Positions 22,650 to 34,360 are shown, counted from the stretch's first letter. The stretch: 64,000 nt of DNA from Sipunculus nudus (GCA_026874595.1 CM049310.1:65738056-65802055), one strand, 5' to 3'. Notes: generated from the letters alone by a model not told the origin. Program-made: numbers and translations.

Positions 22650-24360
22650 TTCAGTTGGACGCCAAGGCTGCAGCCGTTGCCGCATAGGTTTCCGGAGAAC
22701 TCCTCCATAACCACTGGGCAGAATTTTTTAAAATTCAGAATTATGATCGGTCACATGTGAACTGCTGCCCCCTCATTTTTGGTTGACCTCTGCCCTTTTC
22801 TCTCTGCCCAGTGTCCATTTGTGCGTCTGTTTCCACACATAAACCCACATATCTCTGGAACCATTTGACCGAACAGGCTAAAAATTTTGCACAAATGTAG
22901 CCCTTTGATAGCTTTATAACATGCACTAAAATGGTGGCTCCACCTACAACCATTTTTGCACAGCGTCCACCTGTTCATCTGCCTTTGGATAAAATCACTC
23001 ATATATCAGCAGTTGTTTGACTTTTCCACCTGAAATTTTGCAGGTTTATACATCCTGAACAGCTTTCTCGATTTTATGACAGGTGGCGTCACCTACATTC
23101 ATGTTAACTATGCAGACATCCATGCTCTTATCTCAGGAATTGTTTTACCGATTGGGCCAAAATTTTGCATGTGTATAGATCTCACATAGCTCTTCATCAT
23201 AGGCAAAAGTGGTGGCGCCACCTTCAACCACTTATGCACAGCGTCCATCTGTTCATCTGCCTTGGGATAAAATCACTCATATTTCAGAAGTGGTTTGACT
23301 TATCCACCTGAAATTTTGCAGGTTTATACATCCTGGACAGCTATCTCGATTTTATGACAGGTGGCGCCACCTACATTCACGTTTACTCTGCAGACATCCA
23401 AGCTCGTATCTCGGGAACCGTTTGACCGATTCGGCCAAAATTTTGCATGTGTATAGATCTCACATAGCTCTTCATCATAGGCAAAAGTGGTGGCGCCACC
23501 TGCAACCATTTATGCACAGGTTCCATCTGTTCATCTGCCTTGGGATCAAATCACTCATATCTTAGCAGTTGTTTGACTTTTCCAACTGAAATTTTGCAGG
23601 TTTATACATCCTGGACAGCTTTTTCGATTTTATGACAGGTGCACCACCTGCATTCACGTTTACTCTGCAGACATTCAAGCTCATATCTCAGGAAAAGTTT
23701 GACCGATTGGGCCAAAATTTTGCATGTGTATTGATCTCACATTGCTCTTCTGACTTCATCATAGGCAAAAGTGGTGGCGCCACCTGCAACCATTTATGCA
23801 CAGCATCCATCTGTTCATCTGCCTTAGGATAAAACACTCATATCACAGCAGTGGTTTGACTTTTCCACCTGAAATTTTGCAGGTTTATACATCCTGGACA
23901 GCTGTCTTGATTTTATGACAGGTGGCGCCACCTACATTCAGGTTTACTCTGCAGACATCCAAGCTCATATCTCGGGAACCGTTTGATGGATTGGGCCAAA
24001 ATTTTGCTTGTGTATAGATCTCACATAGCTCTTCATCATAGGCAAAACTGGTGGCGCCACCTGCAACCAATTATGCAAAGGGTCCATCTGTTTGTCTGCC
24101 TTGGGATAAAATCACTCCTATCTCAGCAATGGTTTGACTTATCCACCTGAAATTTAGCACGTTTATATATATTGGACTATTTCCTCAAATTTATGACAGT
24201 TGGCACCACCTACATTCACGTTTACACTGCAGACATCCATGCTTATATGCAACACACCTCACTCTATTCCCCTTGCCACTTAATCCATGCCTCACTTCAC
24301 CCGTCCCACTCTGATTTCTGCGGATACACATAGTCGCTTGTCGACTACCCATATTCTAGT
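22650..24360 (+). repeat. Tandem repeats with GGTGGCGCCACC palindromes, block 2
   Basis: About five ~280-bp units, each with two GGTGGCGCCACC palindromes about 130 and 150 bp apart (for example near 23213, 23361, 23489, 23774, 23921 and 24050). Between them are TTGACTTATCCACCTGAAAT and TCTCGGGAACCGTTTGACCG. The 12-bp palindrome is much better conserved than the spacer. Frames through it on both strands are repeat by-products. Confidence 0.85.
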
Positions 24361-24531
24361 TTTAAAATGTCCTAGTCTGAAACTTGCAGGTCTGAAATGT
24401 CCATTTTGCTATAATAATAATGACTAAGGTAGATATGCAGGACTTAAGAGGATCAATATAAAAATTTAAAAATAAACCTCCATTCATACTCCCAAACTTT
24501 GCACAGGTTCGCATTAGGCCTGTAGGCCTTG

Positions 24532-25240
24532 TTTCTTATTCAAAATGTTTAGTACCTGCATTGTTCATATACATGAGAAGTAATGGTCCAGCATTGAAGC
24601 ATTATACCTGGTGTATTTCCCAAGCCTGTAGGCTTTGTTTCTGTTTTAACAAATATTTTTTCTATTTATTTACTTAAAATAAACTGGCTTCGAACTTGAT
24701 TTGATAATGACCAACCACATAAGTAAATTCATTTTGATTACCAGGGTCCAGCGATCTTAGTTGAAGGTCACAGGAGCCACATCTTTAAAAAGATTGTGGA
24801 TGTACTGTAAATCAAACTTTTCATCCTGAATTTTCCAACGTTCACACATGGCTTACTTGCCCAAAGTGAGGAAACCTGTAGAATTTGAGGTTATCTGGTC
24901 AGAGGTCAAGTTCACTTTTTAAAAGAGTATTACAATAATCCTAATGCTGCAAGTTCAAGGATATTAAGTTCTTAGATTTTTTGGTCACAAGGTCATTGGT
25001 AAAGGTCACAGGACTGTCATTTTGAACTAAAAAATTTCTTTAAAAATATCCTTATAGACAAATTCAGCTGAGCGTTTAGACCCATTGGTCCCTAGTTGTA
25101 TTGTGTGTACCCATGCCAGAATTTTCAGTAGTGATGTTTGTGTAATTGTTTCTTATTCAAAATGTTTAGTACCTGCATTGTTCATATACATGAGAAATAA
25201 TGGTCCAGCATTGAAGCATTATACCTGGTGTATTTCCCAA
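24532..25240 (+). repeat. 94-bp direct repeat pair, 618 bp apart
   Basis: TTTCTTATTCAAAATGTTTA through GGTGTATTTCCCAA occurs at 24532-24624 and again at about 25150-25241, nearly identical. The second copy lies just beyond the apparent end of hairpin element copy 1 at 25096. Confidence 0.8.
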
Positions 25241-25241
25241 T

Positions 25242-26432
25242 ACACAGGTTTGCATTTGAACTGTAGACCTTGTTTTTCTTTTTTTGTGTATCTGTATTTT
25301 CTGATGGCAAGAAGATACCCATGATAATAAATTATGTGTACACCAGAGTGGGCTTTTGAACTTGAACCTGTGTTGCCACATGAACATTCATATTGTCAAC
25401 ACCTTAAAATATATATTATTGCTCATTCCCTGAAAATCACCATAAAAAGTTAATCAGTTCTGACATGGTGTTGTAATCAATTTAATGGAAAGTTCTGTAC
25501 ACATAAGCAGTATTCATTATCTACATCTTTAATTTATATGTTAGGGTGACCACCTCTCAAGTTCTGGTTGACACCATGAAGCAATTCTAGGATGGCAAGT
25601 CTATCGGAAGCCCTATCCTCACACAATATGTAATATGGCTTGCAATTTCTTTGTTAATTTTCTTAAACCTTTTCTTTTGACAAACTCCACGTGCTGCTTG
25701 CAGAAGAACACCTGCAACAGGTGCACATTCTGCCTAAAGGCATTCAGTCAGTTTTCATATGCTTGGACTGTCTTGTCCAACTAGACTGTGGAACTTGTTA
25801 TTCCAGCCTATGGCAAAATTGTTTATTCTTGGCCGATCAATAATTTCATACATGTACTATCTTTCTGAAGCAACGACTAGTGGTATCCTTCTGATTCTGA
25901 TATTAACTTGAACAATTTCACTCTATTCTGTTTGCTACTGTATCTTTTTGCTTACAAATAATATAAAAAAAAAAAACCTTGATTAATCCCCATATTTTGG
26001 AGGCAAATGAGTATTATATCATTAAACATATGGGTACATTGAAACACTAAAAATTATAACAACAAAAGGTTATTTTCTGGTAATAATATTGATCTGTCAG
26101 AAATGTCCTCCCTTGCAAAAAAGCCTGTCCAAAAATATCTGTCCACCTATACAGACTATATCAATCAAATATATTTTATCTGAATGTATAAAATAATATA
26201 CCTGTTAAATGCATCTTAGGCAAAAATGTTTCATAGATAAATACTAAATCTGTGCAATATCATATAATATAACAGATATGACTTGAGAAAATTCTAGGAT
26301 ACTTTTTGTTTAATATTATGTTTGCAAGAAGAAATCAGTAAATGAGAGAGACCCCTGGTTGGGGGCCTGGAGCTGTCAAAGATATCAGTCTGTATATGTT
26401 GTTAAACAGGATGAACTCTTTTGTTCCACCAG
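25242..26432. other. Non-coding stretch upstream of the receptor exon
   Basis: No supported gene. 25550-25850 has short coding-like runs with stops and may be an old retroelement scrap. A (A)11 tract lies near 25967. The end is the pyrimidine-rich acceptor TCTTTTGTTCCACCAG at 26432. Confidence 0.35.
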
Positions 26433-26583
26433 GTGGCAGAGTTCCAAAGGACAGAACCATTGTACTGCCTGTGTCACGCTTTGTGTCGCAGAATCTCTTT
26501 GTCACCATGTCTGTCCTTGCGTCTCTCGGGATCATGACCAGTACTACACTTTTGATATTCAACACAGTCTATAAACACAGAAG
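26433..26583 (+). CDS. Single exon of a metabotropic GABA-B receptor subunit (TM1 region)
   Basis: This 151-bp exon lies between an acceptor (TTCCACCAG) and the donor GTGAGT at 26584. It encodes GGRVPKDRTIVLPVSRFVSQ followed by NLFVTMSVLASLGIMTSTTL and ends FNTVYKHRR. The G-G-R-x-P-x-D-R-T motif just before the membrane, the helix and the basic K-H-R-R cytoplasmic edge match the junction of the ligand-binding region and TM1 in GABA-B receptors (class C GPCRs). The exon has no stops. Which subunit it belongs to cannot be told from 50 residues. I found no neighbouring exon in the window, so either the introns exceed 8-10 kb and are filled with mobile DNA, or this is an isolated exon copy. Confidence 0.75.
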
Positions 26584-26693
26584 GTGAGTAGCTATGAATA
26601 AAGACTCCCATAGTCCTAAACTACATAATCTGAATGTTGGAGAATACTTTTTCTGTCTCAAGTGCAGATAGGTGTCAGTAAGATAGCTTAATT

Positions 26694-26812
26694 GGCTGTG
26701 AATAGTACTGTCCCTGTAAGAGAGGTTATATAAGTCAGCTTGGCTCTAAATAGTACTGTCCCTGTAAGAGAGGTTATATAATTCAGCTTGGCTGTGAATA
26801 GTACTGTCCCTG
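26694..26812 (+). repeat. 48-bp tandem repeat, about 2.5 copies
   Basis: Units start at 26694, 26742 and 26790: GGCTGTGAATAGTACTGTCC then CTGTAAGAGAGGTTATATAA. It abuts the LTR-like sequence. Confidence 0.85.
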
Positions 26813-26975
26813 TTATAATATTCCAACAAACGTGTCCAGTTCACGGTATGCCTTTATTAATGACACAGGTACAGCTGTTAAAATGTGTTCCCTCTTTTCT
26901 GTGATGGCATGCACTACACAACTCTTAATGATGTCACTGATATGTGTGTGTTATATGTTCCAACATATCATCATA
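26811..26975 (-). repeat. Possible 3' LTR of the decayed Gypsy element
   Basis: On the minus strand the segment starts TGTTGGAACATATAACAC, contains AATAAA (near 26857) and ends TGTTGGAATATTATAACA. It lies downstream of the integrase tail, with a purine-rich stretch (AGGGTGAAGAAG) just before it near 26981-26992. No second LTR is visible, so this is tentative. Confidence 0.3.
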
Positions 26976-27324
26976 TAACTTCTTCACCCTTGTGATAATA
27001 ATTAAGCGAACTAAATATGAAAATTACTTTTGTTTTACTATAGGTTGTTCTAAAGGCCTATTTAAATGACCTTACAATAAAGGGAATAAAATACTAGTGA
27101 AGTGTCACTTTTGTAGTGTCCATAAGTAGCATACCAACATTTGATATGGAATGAATGCCAAATTCAACTATAACACAAAAAACTGCCAAAGGAGCAGCGC
27201 ATGGTGTGCACTCATATGACAGATGTCAACTGTGTAATAAATTGTACAATAAACCTCAATGAAACTTATAAAACTAAAACTCTACAAAATGAGAAGCACA
27301 CAGCATACACTCATATGGCAAATT

Positions 27325-27855
27325 TCACAAATCCAGTTTGTCGGGTGCCCTCACTTTACGCCTGGAACGTCGTAAGACAACTGAGCTGGGTGCAGTCTTG
27401 TGAGTTACCGCCCTTAGCTGGTTTCCTCCCTGGCCGTTTGCCAATGTGTTTGACGGAACAGCTGTTGGCTTAGGTTCTGCTGATGGTACTGGTACAGATT
27501 GGTTCAACTGGTATGTCATCTATTCTTTCCTCTCTCTGCCCTGGTGGTTGAGATGGAAACGATGGATATACTGGATTGCTTATACTTGGCACCTCTGTTA
27601 ATTTTTCTGCAGTTTTGAGCAAGTCTCTTCTATTTTTTGTCTTAGAACCACACCTTGTTTAGTTTTGACTGTGTACAAGCGAGGTGCTACTTTGGCTTGC
27701 ACAGTTACTTGCGCTATCAACTTTTTCTGCTCATGGTTGTGAATATGAACAGTGTTTCCAGGTTGCAGGGATTTGAGTTCTCAAGCAACGGGTCTATCAA
27801 AGTAACACTTCTGGCAAAGCTTCTGGTTCATCTTGAGCTTTAGTGGAACCTTTTG
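27325..27855 (-). pseudogene. Decayed Ty3/Gypsy integrase C-terminal region
   Basis: Read on the minus strand from 27855 down, the fragments resemble the end of Gypsy pol: KLKMNQKLCQKCYFDR, LKSLQPGNTVHIHN, then VAPRLYTVKTKQGVVLRQKI. Stops follow, then a frame ending SSVVLRRSRRKVRAPDKLDL with TGA at 27325. The last is the typical basic RRS..R.P..LDL tail, and the middle matches the GPY-like C-terminal module. In-frame stops occur after CYFDRPVA and after CSKLQKN, so it is dead. The upstream part is cut off at about 27860 where a GCTCAG-hairpin element begins. Confidence 0.65.
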
Positions 27856-27865
27856 GGGTTTTTTA

Positions 27866-28585
27866 GCTCAGCTGACTGAAAGTCATCTGAGCTATAGCGA
27901 TCACCCTTTGTCCAGCGTCCCTCCGTCTGGCCATCTGTTAACAGACCACAATTTGTAACCAATGGCCCTGAAATCTTCTTACTTGACATCCAGGGAGATC
28001 CATGAAAAATCTCATTGGAATTCTGAAATTAGGTCTCTGTTACCCATACTCTCCAAGCTATGGGTCTCGTAAGTACCCACCCAGAATAATCATAAATTTG
28101 ATACAAAAGCTTCAGTATCTGAATAATTACTGCCTTGTCACCATGATTCTTTGCATGAATATTGATCATGGAGTGTTCCATCAGTTCCTGCAAACTGGTG
28201 GCGCCAACTGTATTTATCTAATTTTACTAATTTTTTTCTCTATTTTTGAGACCTTTAGAGATGCAGTTATCTGTTAACAAGGCACAAATCGTAACCACTT
28301 GATCAGGAATCTTATTATTTGACATCAAAGGAGGTCAATGAAAAGTCTCCTTGCAAATCTGAAATTAGGTCTCTGTTACCCATATCCTTTGAGTTATGGG
28401 GCTCATAAGTCCCCTCAGAGTTATTAAAAATTTGTTACGAAAGCTAGGGTATCTGAATAACTAATGCATGGATCACCATGATTCTTGGCATGAATATTGA
28501 TCATGGAGTGTTCCATCACTTCCTGCAGACTGGTGGAGCCACCTGTATTTTTTTCCAATTTTTACAAATTTTTTTTCTCTTTTTA
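27866..28585 (+). mobile_element. GCTCAG-hairpin element, copy 2 (5' part, nested)
   Basis: Starts after GGTTTTTTA with GCTCAGCTGACTGAAAGTCA and TCTGAGC (hairpin), then the GTCCAGCGTCCCTCCGTC run. It holds two ~330-bp tandem copies (27937-28260 and 28268-28580) sharing GAAATTAGGTCTCTGTTACC and GGAGTGTTCCATCA, each ending in a GGTGGCGCCA-like motif. It is followed immediately by the start of copy 3. Confidence 0.6.
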
Positions 28586-29639
28586 GCTCAGCTGACTATA
28601 AGTCATCTGTGATATTGTCGTGGTCCACTGTCCATCGTCCGTCCATCTGTCGTGCCGTCCGTCTGTCCGTAGATGTGTCATGTTTAGAAACCTATGTAGG
28701 AAAAACCTCAATTTTTTATAAAAAACCTATTTTCATACTTCAGGACCACCTAATATCAAAACCACTCATCTGTTTTTGCTCATATTTGCCAGAAATATTC
28801 CTCTATATAGTTCCTATGTACATGCCAGAAATTAGGTCTGTATTATATAATTTAAAAAAGTTATGGGCTCAAACATAATGCATTTTGTAAAAAATCAGGA
28901 AAGATATTTGATCACTTAACACAAAACATGTAAAAACTAAGGACTTTTTTTCCAGTGATATAACTTATAATTTATCAAAATTAAAATGTATACCAAAAAT
29001 TAGATCAAAATCTTTTAAATTTTTAAAAATATTAGAATAAATAAAAAATTGGTACCTTTAATTTTGGCCACGGCACATATTTTTCCTGCAAGTACTGTGG
29101 ATTTAATTTTCACAGCATGTACACATAAGGATTTAATCTGTTAAAATTTGAAATTTGAAAATAAAAGCTGCAAAATTAGGCTAGTTATTGAATTTTTTTG
29201 GAGGCTCTTGTTGTATTCCCTTACATTGTCAAGCAGTCCACTTTGGTCACTGTAGGTCATTCAGTGCAGCTCTCTATGCTCCCCAAGCTGTTGGCATAAT
29301 GTTAGATGTCCCCAAGATCTCCTACCAAGCTAAAAATTGGGTCTTTGCGACTTTGTTCCTTTGAGAAATTAAGAAAAAACCTCAATTTTTTATTAAAAAC
29401 CTATTTTCACACTTCAGGACCGCCTAATATCAAAGCCACTCATCTGTTTTTCCTCATATTTACCAAAAAATATTCCTCTGTGTAGTTCCTATGTACATGC
29501 CAGAAATTAAATTTGTATTATATAATTTAAAAAAGTTATATTTTTTATAATATTAGCAAAAATAAAAAATTGGTACCTTAAATTTTGCCCAACTTTGGCC
29601 AAGGCACGTTTTTTTCCTGTAAGTACTGTCCCGGCTGTA

Positions 29640-30050
29640 AAATTTCCAAGCTTTCCATGGAAATCCATGGAAATCCATGCTTGATTTCCATGGAAATGAA
29701 GCATGGAGTATTGGCACTCTTTTTCCATGCTACATGGAAAAAAAATCATAGATACATGCATGGAGTCCATGGAAAACCAGGGCTTTCTATTTCCATGCTG
29801 TCCATGGTGTCCGTGCTGTCCATGGAAAAGCACAGCTTTTTTGTCCGTGGTGTCCATGGTGTCCGTGCTGTCCATGGAAAAGCACGGCTTTGTGTCTGTT
29901 GTGTCCATACTGTCCATGGAAAAGCATGGAGTATTGGCACTCCTTTTTCCCTGCAGTATGGACACCATGGAAAATGTGCAGGTCCAGTCCATGCTGTCCG
30001 TGCTGCCATATCGTCCACGGAAAAGCAAGGACAAGCATGGAAAAGCATAA
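29640..30050 (+). repeat. CCATGG-rich minisatellite
   Basis: Irregular repeats of TCCATGGAAAAGCA and GTGTCCATGGTGTCCGTGCT; many carry the palindrome CCATGG or CATGG. Frames are open on both strands across it because the unit lacks stops in several phases, giving Ser-Met-Asp/His-Gly repeats; these are not taken as genes. Confidence 0.85.
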
Positions 30051-30086
30051 AACAAAAATAGGATTTGAGAAAAATTGTGTATAAAT

Positions 30087-30132
30087 AGAGAGAGAGAGAG
30101 AGAGAGAGTGAGAGAGAGAGAGAGAGAGAGAG
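30087..30132 (+). repeat. (GA)n microsatellite
   Basis: About 23 GA dinucleotides with one GT interruption. Confidence 0.95.
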
Positions 30133-30413
30133 GAAATATGATAGTTACATATGTTTCCTTGAGCTTTCACTAATGTAATTAAGAACAATGTACCTCTCAC
30201 CCATGTCAGGGTTTGTTGCTGTTTGTTGATCATTAGCAAAATGTTTAGTTTCAGCAAGATTAGGAATTCTGTCTTCTTCTCCTTGCCAAAATACCACTAC
30301 TAGCAAAAAACTAAGTTGGGTTTTGCAGAAATCCTGAACTAAAACATGAAAAAAAACTCTGGAAAGCCACCACACAAAAGTAAAAAAGTAAATGTGAATG
30401 CAGGTTCACTGCT

Positions 30414-33400
30414 TTTATTCCACTAATGACAGTTACTTCCACTTCGTGTTTCTGCAGGGCTTCAACAATTCAGCAATCTTCACATTTATCATAGTAGTTT
30501 TAACTTCAGGCCATTTTTCCTGGACAAGATCTGTGAAGAAAAGAGGGAATAAGACATTATTTATTTAATTATAGAATTGAGCTGAATGTTGCATTTTAAC
30601 ATGAACATGGACACAAGCTTTCACCAAATATACACTAAACAAATATATTGTAAAACCTAATAAATTATCCAAATAAAGACATATTAAGTTCAAATAAATC
30701 TTCAAGTCAAAGATATACATGTGTGCAAGTTAAAATAAAAGTAAAGACATTTTTTGCAAACAATTAGTGAGAAATCTTAATTTTTGGTAATAAAAGGTAG
30801 ACAGCTAGACAGTTGTAGACAAAAAAAAAAGGAAAAAAATGCAATCATTAACAATCTGATGCAAGTATGTCAAACTGTAGACCAACAAAGATTTATCTTT
30901 ACAAGAATAACATTATTTTCACTTCTGAGTATTATATAGTTCTCTGAATGACTGAATAAATTTAAATATAATAATTACTGAATTGCTTCTCTTTTTCATC
31001 ATTCCTGATACAATTATAAGAGCCTGATAACTCAAAGATAAAGGTTCATTTACTGTAAATGCCCTGGAGTTTTTCTTGGTTGTCCAAGACTTGGTGGCTG
31101 TCTGCTTCTTATTTCCAGGCTGCCCAGTCAGTCTCCTGCCTTTGTATTCTTTGTTTGTGTATAATCAACAGAAAAGCAGTTTAGCTTTTTTTTCCATACT
31201 CATGTTTTATTCCAGGTTGATTTCAGTTGCTCCTTAAAAATATAAAACAGAGGGGTAGATAAATATATGTACCAGTAAGCCTAGTCAGATTTATATAAGT
31301 AAAGATCAAATAAGGTTGTTAAAAAAACATGTGAAGACTGAGGTATCACATTGCACTTTTATAATCTGAATCCTTAGAATTGGATACAATGTAAAATTAG
31401 AAATATAGATTCTCCTGAATGCTTGCGTCTGCCATGTGGGTGGTCAATATTGCAAGTTGGAGTGCACATGTGACTGAAGATTGCATCATCATAGATATAA
31501 TGTAACTAAAGATAGATCAATTTGCTTCATAAAATAAAAACTAACATCAACTGACTATATATGTGTGAATATTCAGTGAAGATGTTTCATTGATCTAGAT
31601 CATGAGCTGGACACACACTGCATAATATTATTAATTCTTCGTTGGCCTATTTCCGAGGTGCCTTTAGAATTTCATGGGAATCCATTCATGATTGCATGAT
31701 ATATGCTGTAAAGTAACCAAGCCAACACACAGAACGCAAAAATAACAATGAATATATACCATCCTGGCAGAGGCAAAATGTGACCCATGGGTCATGACTC
31801 TCAGCTTACAATCATAGTCTCAGCATGAAGAAACGGAATTAAATCAACAGTGTCAACATGTTCAACATATTAAAATGTGATGCGCCATGTTCAGTGTTAC
31901 CTTAAAAAAACAGGTGCCATGCAGATATAAGAGGGGAAAATTAACTTTTACCAGTATCTTATATATTATGACATAACAATAACTTAAATGTGAACTTGGG
32001 TTATGGACAAAAGGTGTTAAACTGTTTGAATCAAAAGTCCTTTCAAGGTTTAAGTCTTGATACAAAAGTGTGTTTGATACTATATTTTAGCATGCATATT
32101 CTGCAAATTAGGCCATTGTGACCAAAATGCAAATGCAGGAAGTAGAAAAAAGTCATTTAAGGCCAGATTTGGTCATATCATTAAGAGTGGTTACTATTTT
32201 GAGCATGTTTGATTTATTACAGTCAAGTTTATAATCATGAAAAGGTACTTCAGCCCATAGCTTGCATTAAATTAGTAGACTTTGTGTCTGGTTCAGTGGA
32301 ACAACTTCCTTTCTGGTAATCAGATGCGGAATTAGAAATTCTTACTGGTTTTGTAACTTAACCAGCTTGATGGCAGGATGAAAAGGTTGCCTGATATCTC
32401 ACAAACATGAGGCACACAGACTGACAGAGTTTTAAATGTATTTATAGATTATAATCATACTGAGTGTAATAAACTTGCCATGTTTGAAGTTTCATCAGAT
32501 GTCAGAGGAGGAAAGTCAACTTTTTGCCAGTCATGATCATGTAGATATGGCATTAAAGTGAACTAGTTTTAGATAGCAGTTTAGGTCATAGCCCAAGGTT
32601 TATATCTACTGAATTAAGAAATCTCTGGTTTAATGGTAATGATACTAGAAAAAAAAATAGTTAAATTTAGCCTGAAATTTGACACATTAAGTCATGAAGG
32701 TATCTAGTGGGTAGAAACATCCAAATGCCAAATACATGTAGTACCCATTTATTCCCAGTGGTTTTGATTTTGATCATATCTGAAAAGTTAACAGGTATTT
32801 AATCAGGGAAAACAAGTTTTTACCTGTTGCCCACAGGATTTAGGTCACAAAGATCTTATCGAGGGTTTCATGGATATTTCACAGAACCTGTCTGGATGTA
32901 CATCATCAATTTTCTTACCCTGATGTTACAATTTTTAACCTTGTTTATCATGAGATAGCTACAGAAAAAGACTGTTGAACTGAATATCAGGGGGTGTTTA
33001 CATATAAGATCATTATAGAATATCGAATATAAGAAAAAAAGAGGATACCTTGGTGTATGTCCATTAAAAACCTTCGAGTCACAACTGCCATGGCCTTCAC
33101 TTACATGATCCAAAGACTGCAAATAAAAACAACTGCACTTAGAAACATAGATAATTGACCCTGCATTACCCCTTAAAAAGATATCTGTAAACAGAAATTT
33201 TAAGCTTTTATTATTATGTTTTATAAGTTCTGCCCTTTTTATTTCATTTTTGTACATTGAAAATGGTTTTCTAATTGATTCTCTTTTGTGAACTCCTGTG
33301 CAGGATGTATATATAAATAAGGCAAGGTTTGAAGGTCAATACAAAATATATAAGTATGGAACTGGAAAGAGATCTAACCTCAGGGGATGTGATCAGATGT

Positions 33401-33418
33401 GTTCCCATCTTGATAAGC
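30414..33418 (-). other. Possible exons of a minus-strand gene, not resolved
   Basis: On the minus strand a terminal-exon-like piece runs 30530 to 30433: acceptor CTTTTCTTCACAG, then LVQEKWPEVKTTMINVKIAE and LLKPCRNTKWK, a stop and AATAAA at 30414-30419. Other AG...GT-bounded open pieces are 31054-31148 (YKGRRLTGQPGNKKQ, TATKSWTTKKNSRAFT), about 33060-33119 (SLDHVSEGHGSCDSK) and 33379-33418 (LIKMGTHLITSPE). The last two join in phase, but the others do not all agree, so exons are missing or some pieces are chance. I do not recognise the protein. The pieces lie inside what appears to be hairpin element copy 3, so they could be captured sequence. Confidence 0.25.
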
Positions 33419-33792
33419 CTAAAAAACAAGTCTGTTCTACAGTATTATATTGACTCCATGGTTTTTATTCAAGGAGAGATTCATGGTAATTAAGGTCATC
33501 ACGTTCAATATTAGAGTGGTGTTTATCTATAATAATTCCATATTTGGTGAAAAATTAACTTCTCAAGAATCGGTAGATTGAGTATTATGAAAATCGGAAT
33601 GGGTTAAGTTCAACGAAAGTAAATTATCAGTTTTTAGATCAAAAGGTCAAGGGTCAAAATGACAGGACCCACATTTTGAAAAGGCTCATAAGTATATCGT
33701 TAGAGACAAAGTTAGCCGAGTGTCGAGACCCATGGGCCCCTAGTTTATAGTTAACCCATACTTCATTTCAGCAAAAAATAAACAATTACACG

Positions 33793-33900
33793 GTTCTCAG
33801 GCACCCCCTGCGTCCCTTAAAATCAAAAGCGTAAAAAAAATAATACTGACGGCAACCTGCTCGATCTCTACTTCCGCCACTTATAAAAAGGTCGCATTTA
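33793..33900 (+). repeat. Relic of the Harbinger-like MITE terminal region
   Basis: GGTTCTCAGGCACC then CCTGCGTCCCTTAAAATC resembles the inverted end of the 16674-16981 MITE (GGTTCTCAGGCACCGCCCGC then GTCAATTTTAAC). No second end was found. Confidence 0.35.
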
Positions 33901-34059
33901 CTGCAATAATACATTAGCAACATAAAGAGGGAAAATAGTTCAAATATTTAATGGAGGAGATAATTTTTGTCAAATTATATACTCAAAGGAAGGAGGAATC
34001 CACGATCTCTTACAGCTGTAATACAGCATATATAGTACTAGGCCTACACGCGTATTTAC

Positions 34060-34131
34060 CACGAAAACAGGGACGGGGTTAGCCGCCGACGGCGACGCAA
34101 CAATCACTAAAGAAGCAATTGAGAAGTCCAT
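34060..34131 (-). CDS. Possible first coding exon of a minus-strand gene
   Basis: On the minus strand an ATG at 34131 opens 24 codons (MDFSIASLVIVASPSAANPV then PVFV) ending at a GTAAAT donor. The stretch is GC- and CpG-richer than its surroundings, and a promoter-like block lies about 230-290 bp upstream. The hydrophobic start could be part of a signal peptide. I do not recognise the protein. No downstream exon with matching phase was identified with confidence; the hairpin element ending at 33744 would lie in its first intron. Confidence 0.3.
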
Positions 34132-34360
34132 TATTATGGGCTAGGGCCTAGTTTGAGCCAATCTCGTGTATAAATTTGCTGCGCATTTCGTGGACACTTC
34201 TGCAAAGTCAGGAAATTGAAGTGTGTGCTTGACAAAATGCTAATTATCAATATGACAGTCGCATTTTCAATTAACAACGTGTGAGCTGATTAAAACGTGC
34301 TAGCCATGGTGTAGTATAATTTTTGTTATTTTGTCTGACATGTGACATCTGACCCTTTGA

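Larger units (their letters stand above)
18870..25096 (+). mobile_element. GCTCAG-hairpin interspersed element (HINE/pearl-like), copy 1
   Basis: After TTTTTA the element starts GCTCAGCTGAC-TATAA-GTCATCTGAGC, an 11-bp stem with one mismatch. A GTCCGTC run at about 18931-18950 and ~600-bp internal modules follow (GGCATACCTTTAGATGTCCC; GGGCCCAAACATAATGCAC). It ends AATTCAGCTGAGCGT...GGTCCCTAGTTG near 25096. The inverted GCTCAGCTG/CAGCTGAGC ends, the GTCY microsatellite and the lack of a clear duplication resemble Helentron-derived HINEs, as I recall that family. The copy is long and holds other repeats (19990-20830 and 22650-24360), so it may be composite. No Rep/helicase gene is visible. Confidence 0.5.
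28586..33744 (+). mobile_element. GCTCAG-hairpin element, copy 3
   Basis: Starts GCTCAGCTGACTATAAGTCA after TCTTTTTA. Repeated internal modules like those at 54230-54830 occur at about 28640-29180 and 29280-29640. The family 3' end, AGTTAGCCGAGTGTCGAGAC then CCATGGGCCCCTAGTTT, is near 33705-33744. It is not certain whether this 3' end pairs with start 28586 or 27866. A CCATGG minisatellite, a GA microsatellite and some minus-strand exon-like pieces lie inside. Confidence 0.45.

Noticed and set aside
29507-30257. Frames of 100-182 codons on both strands
   Set aside because: By-products of the CCATGG minisatellite and GA repeat.
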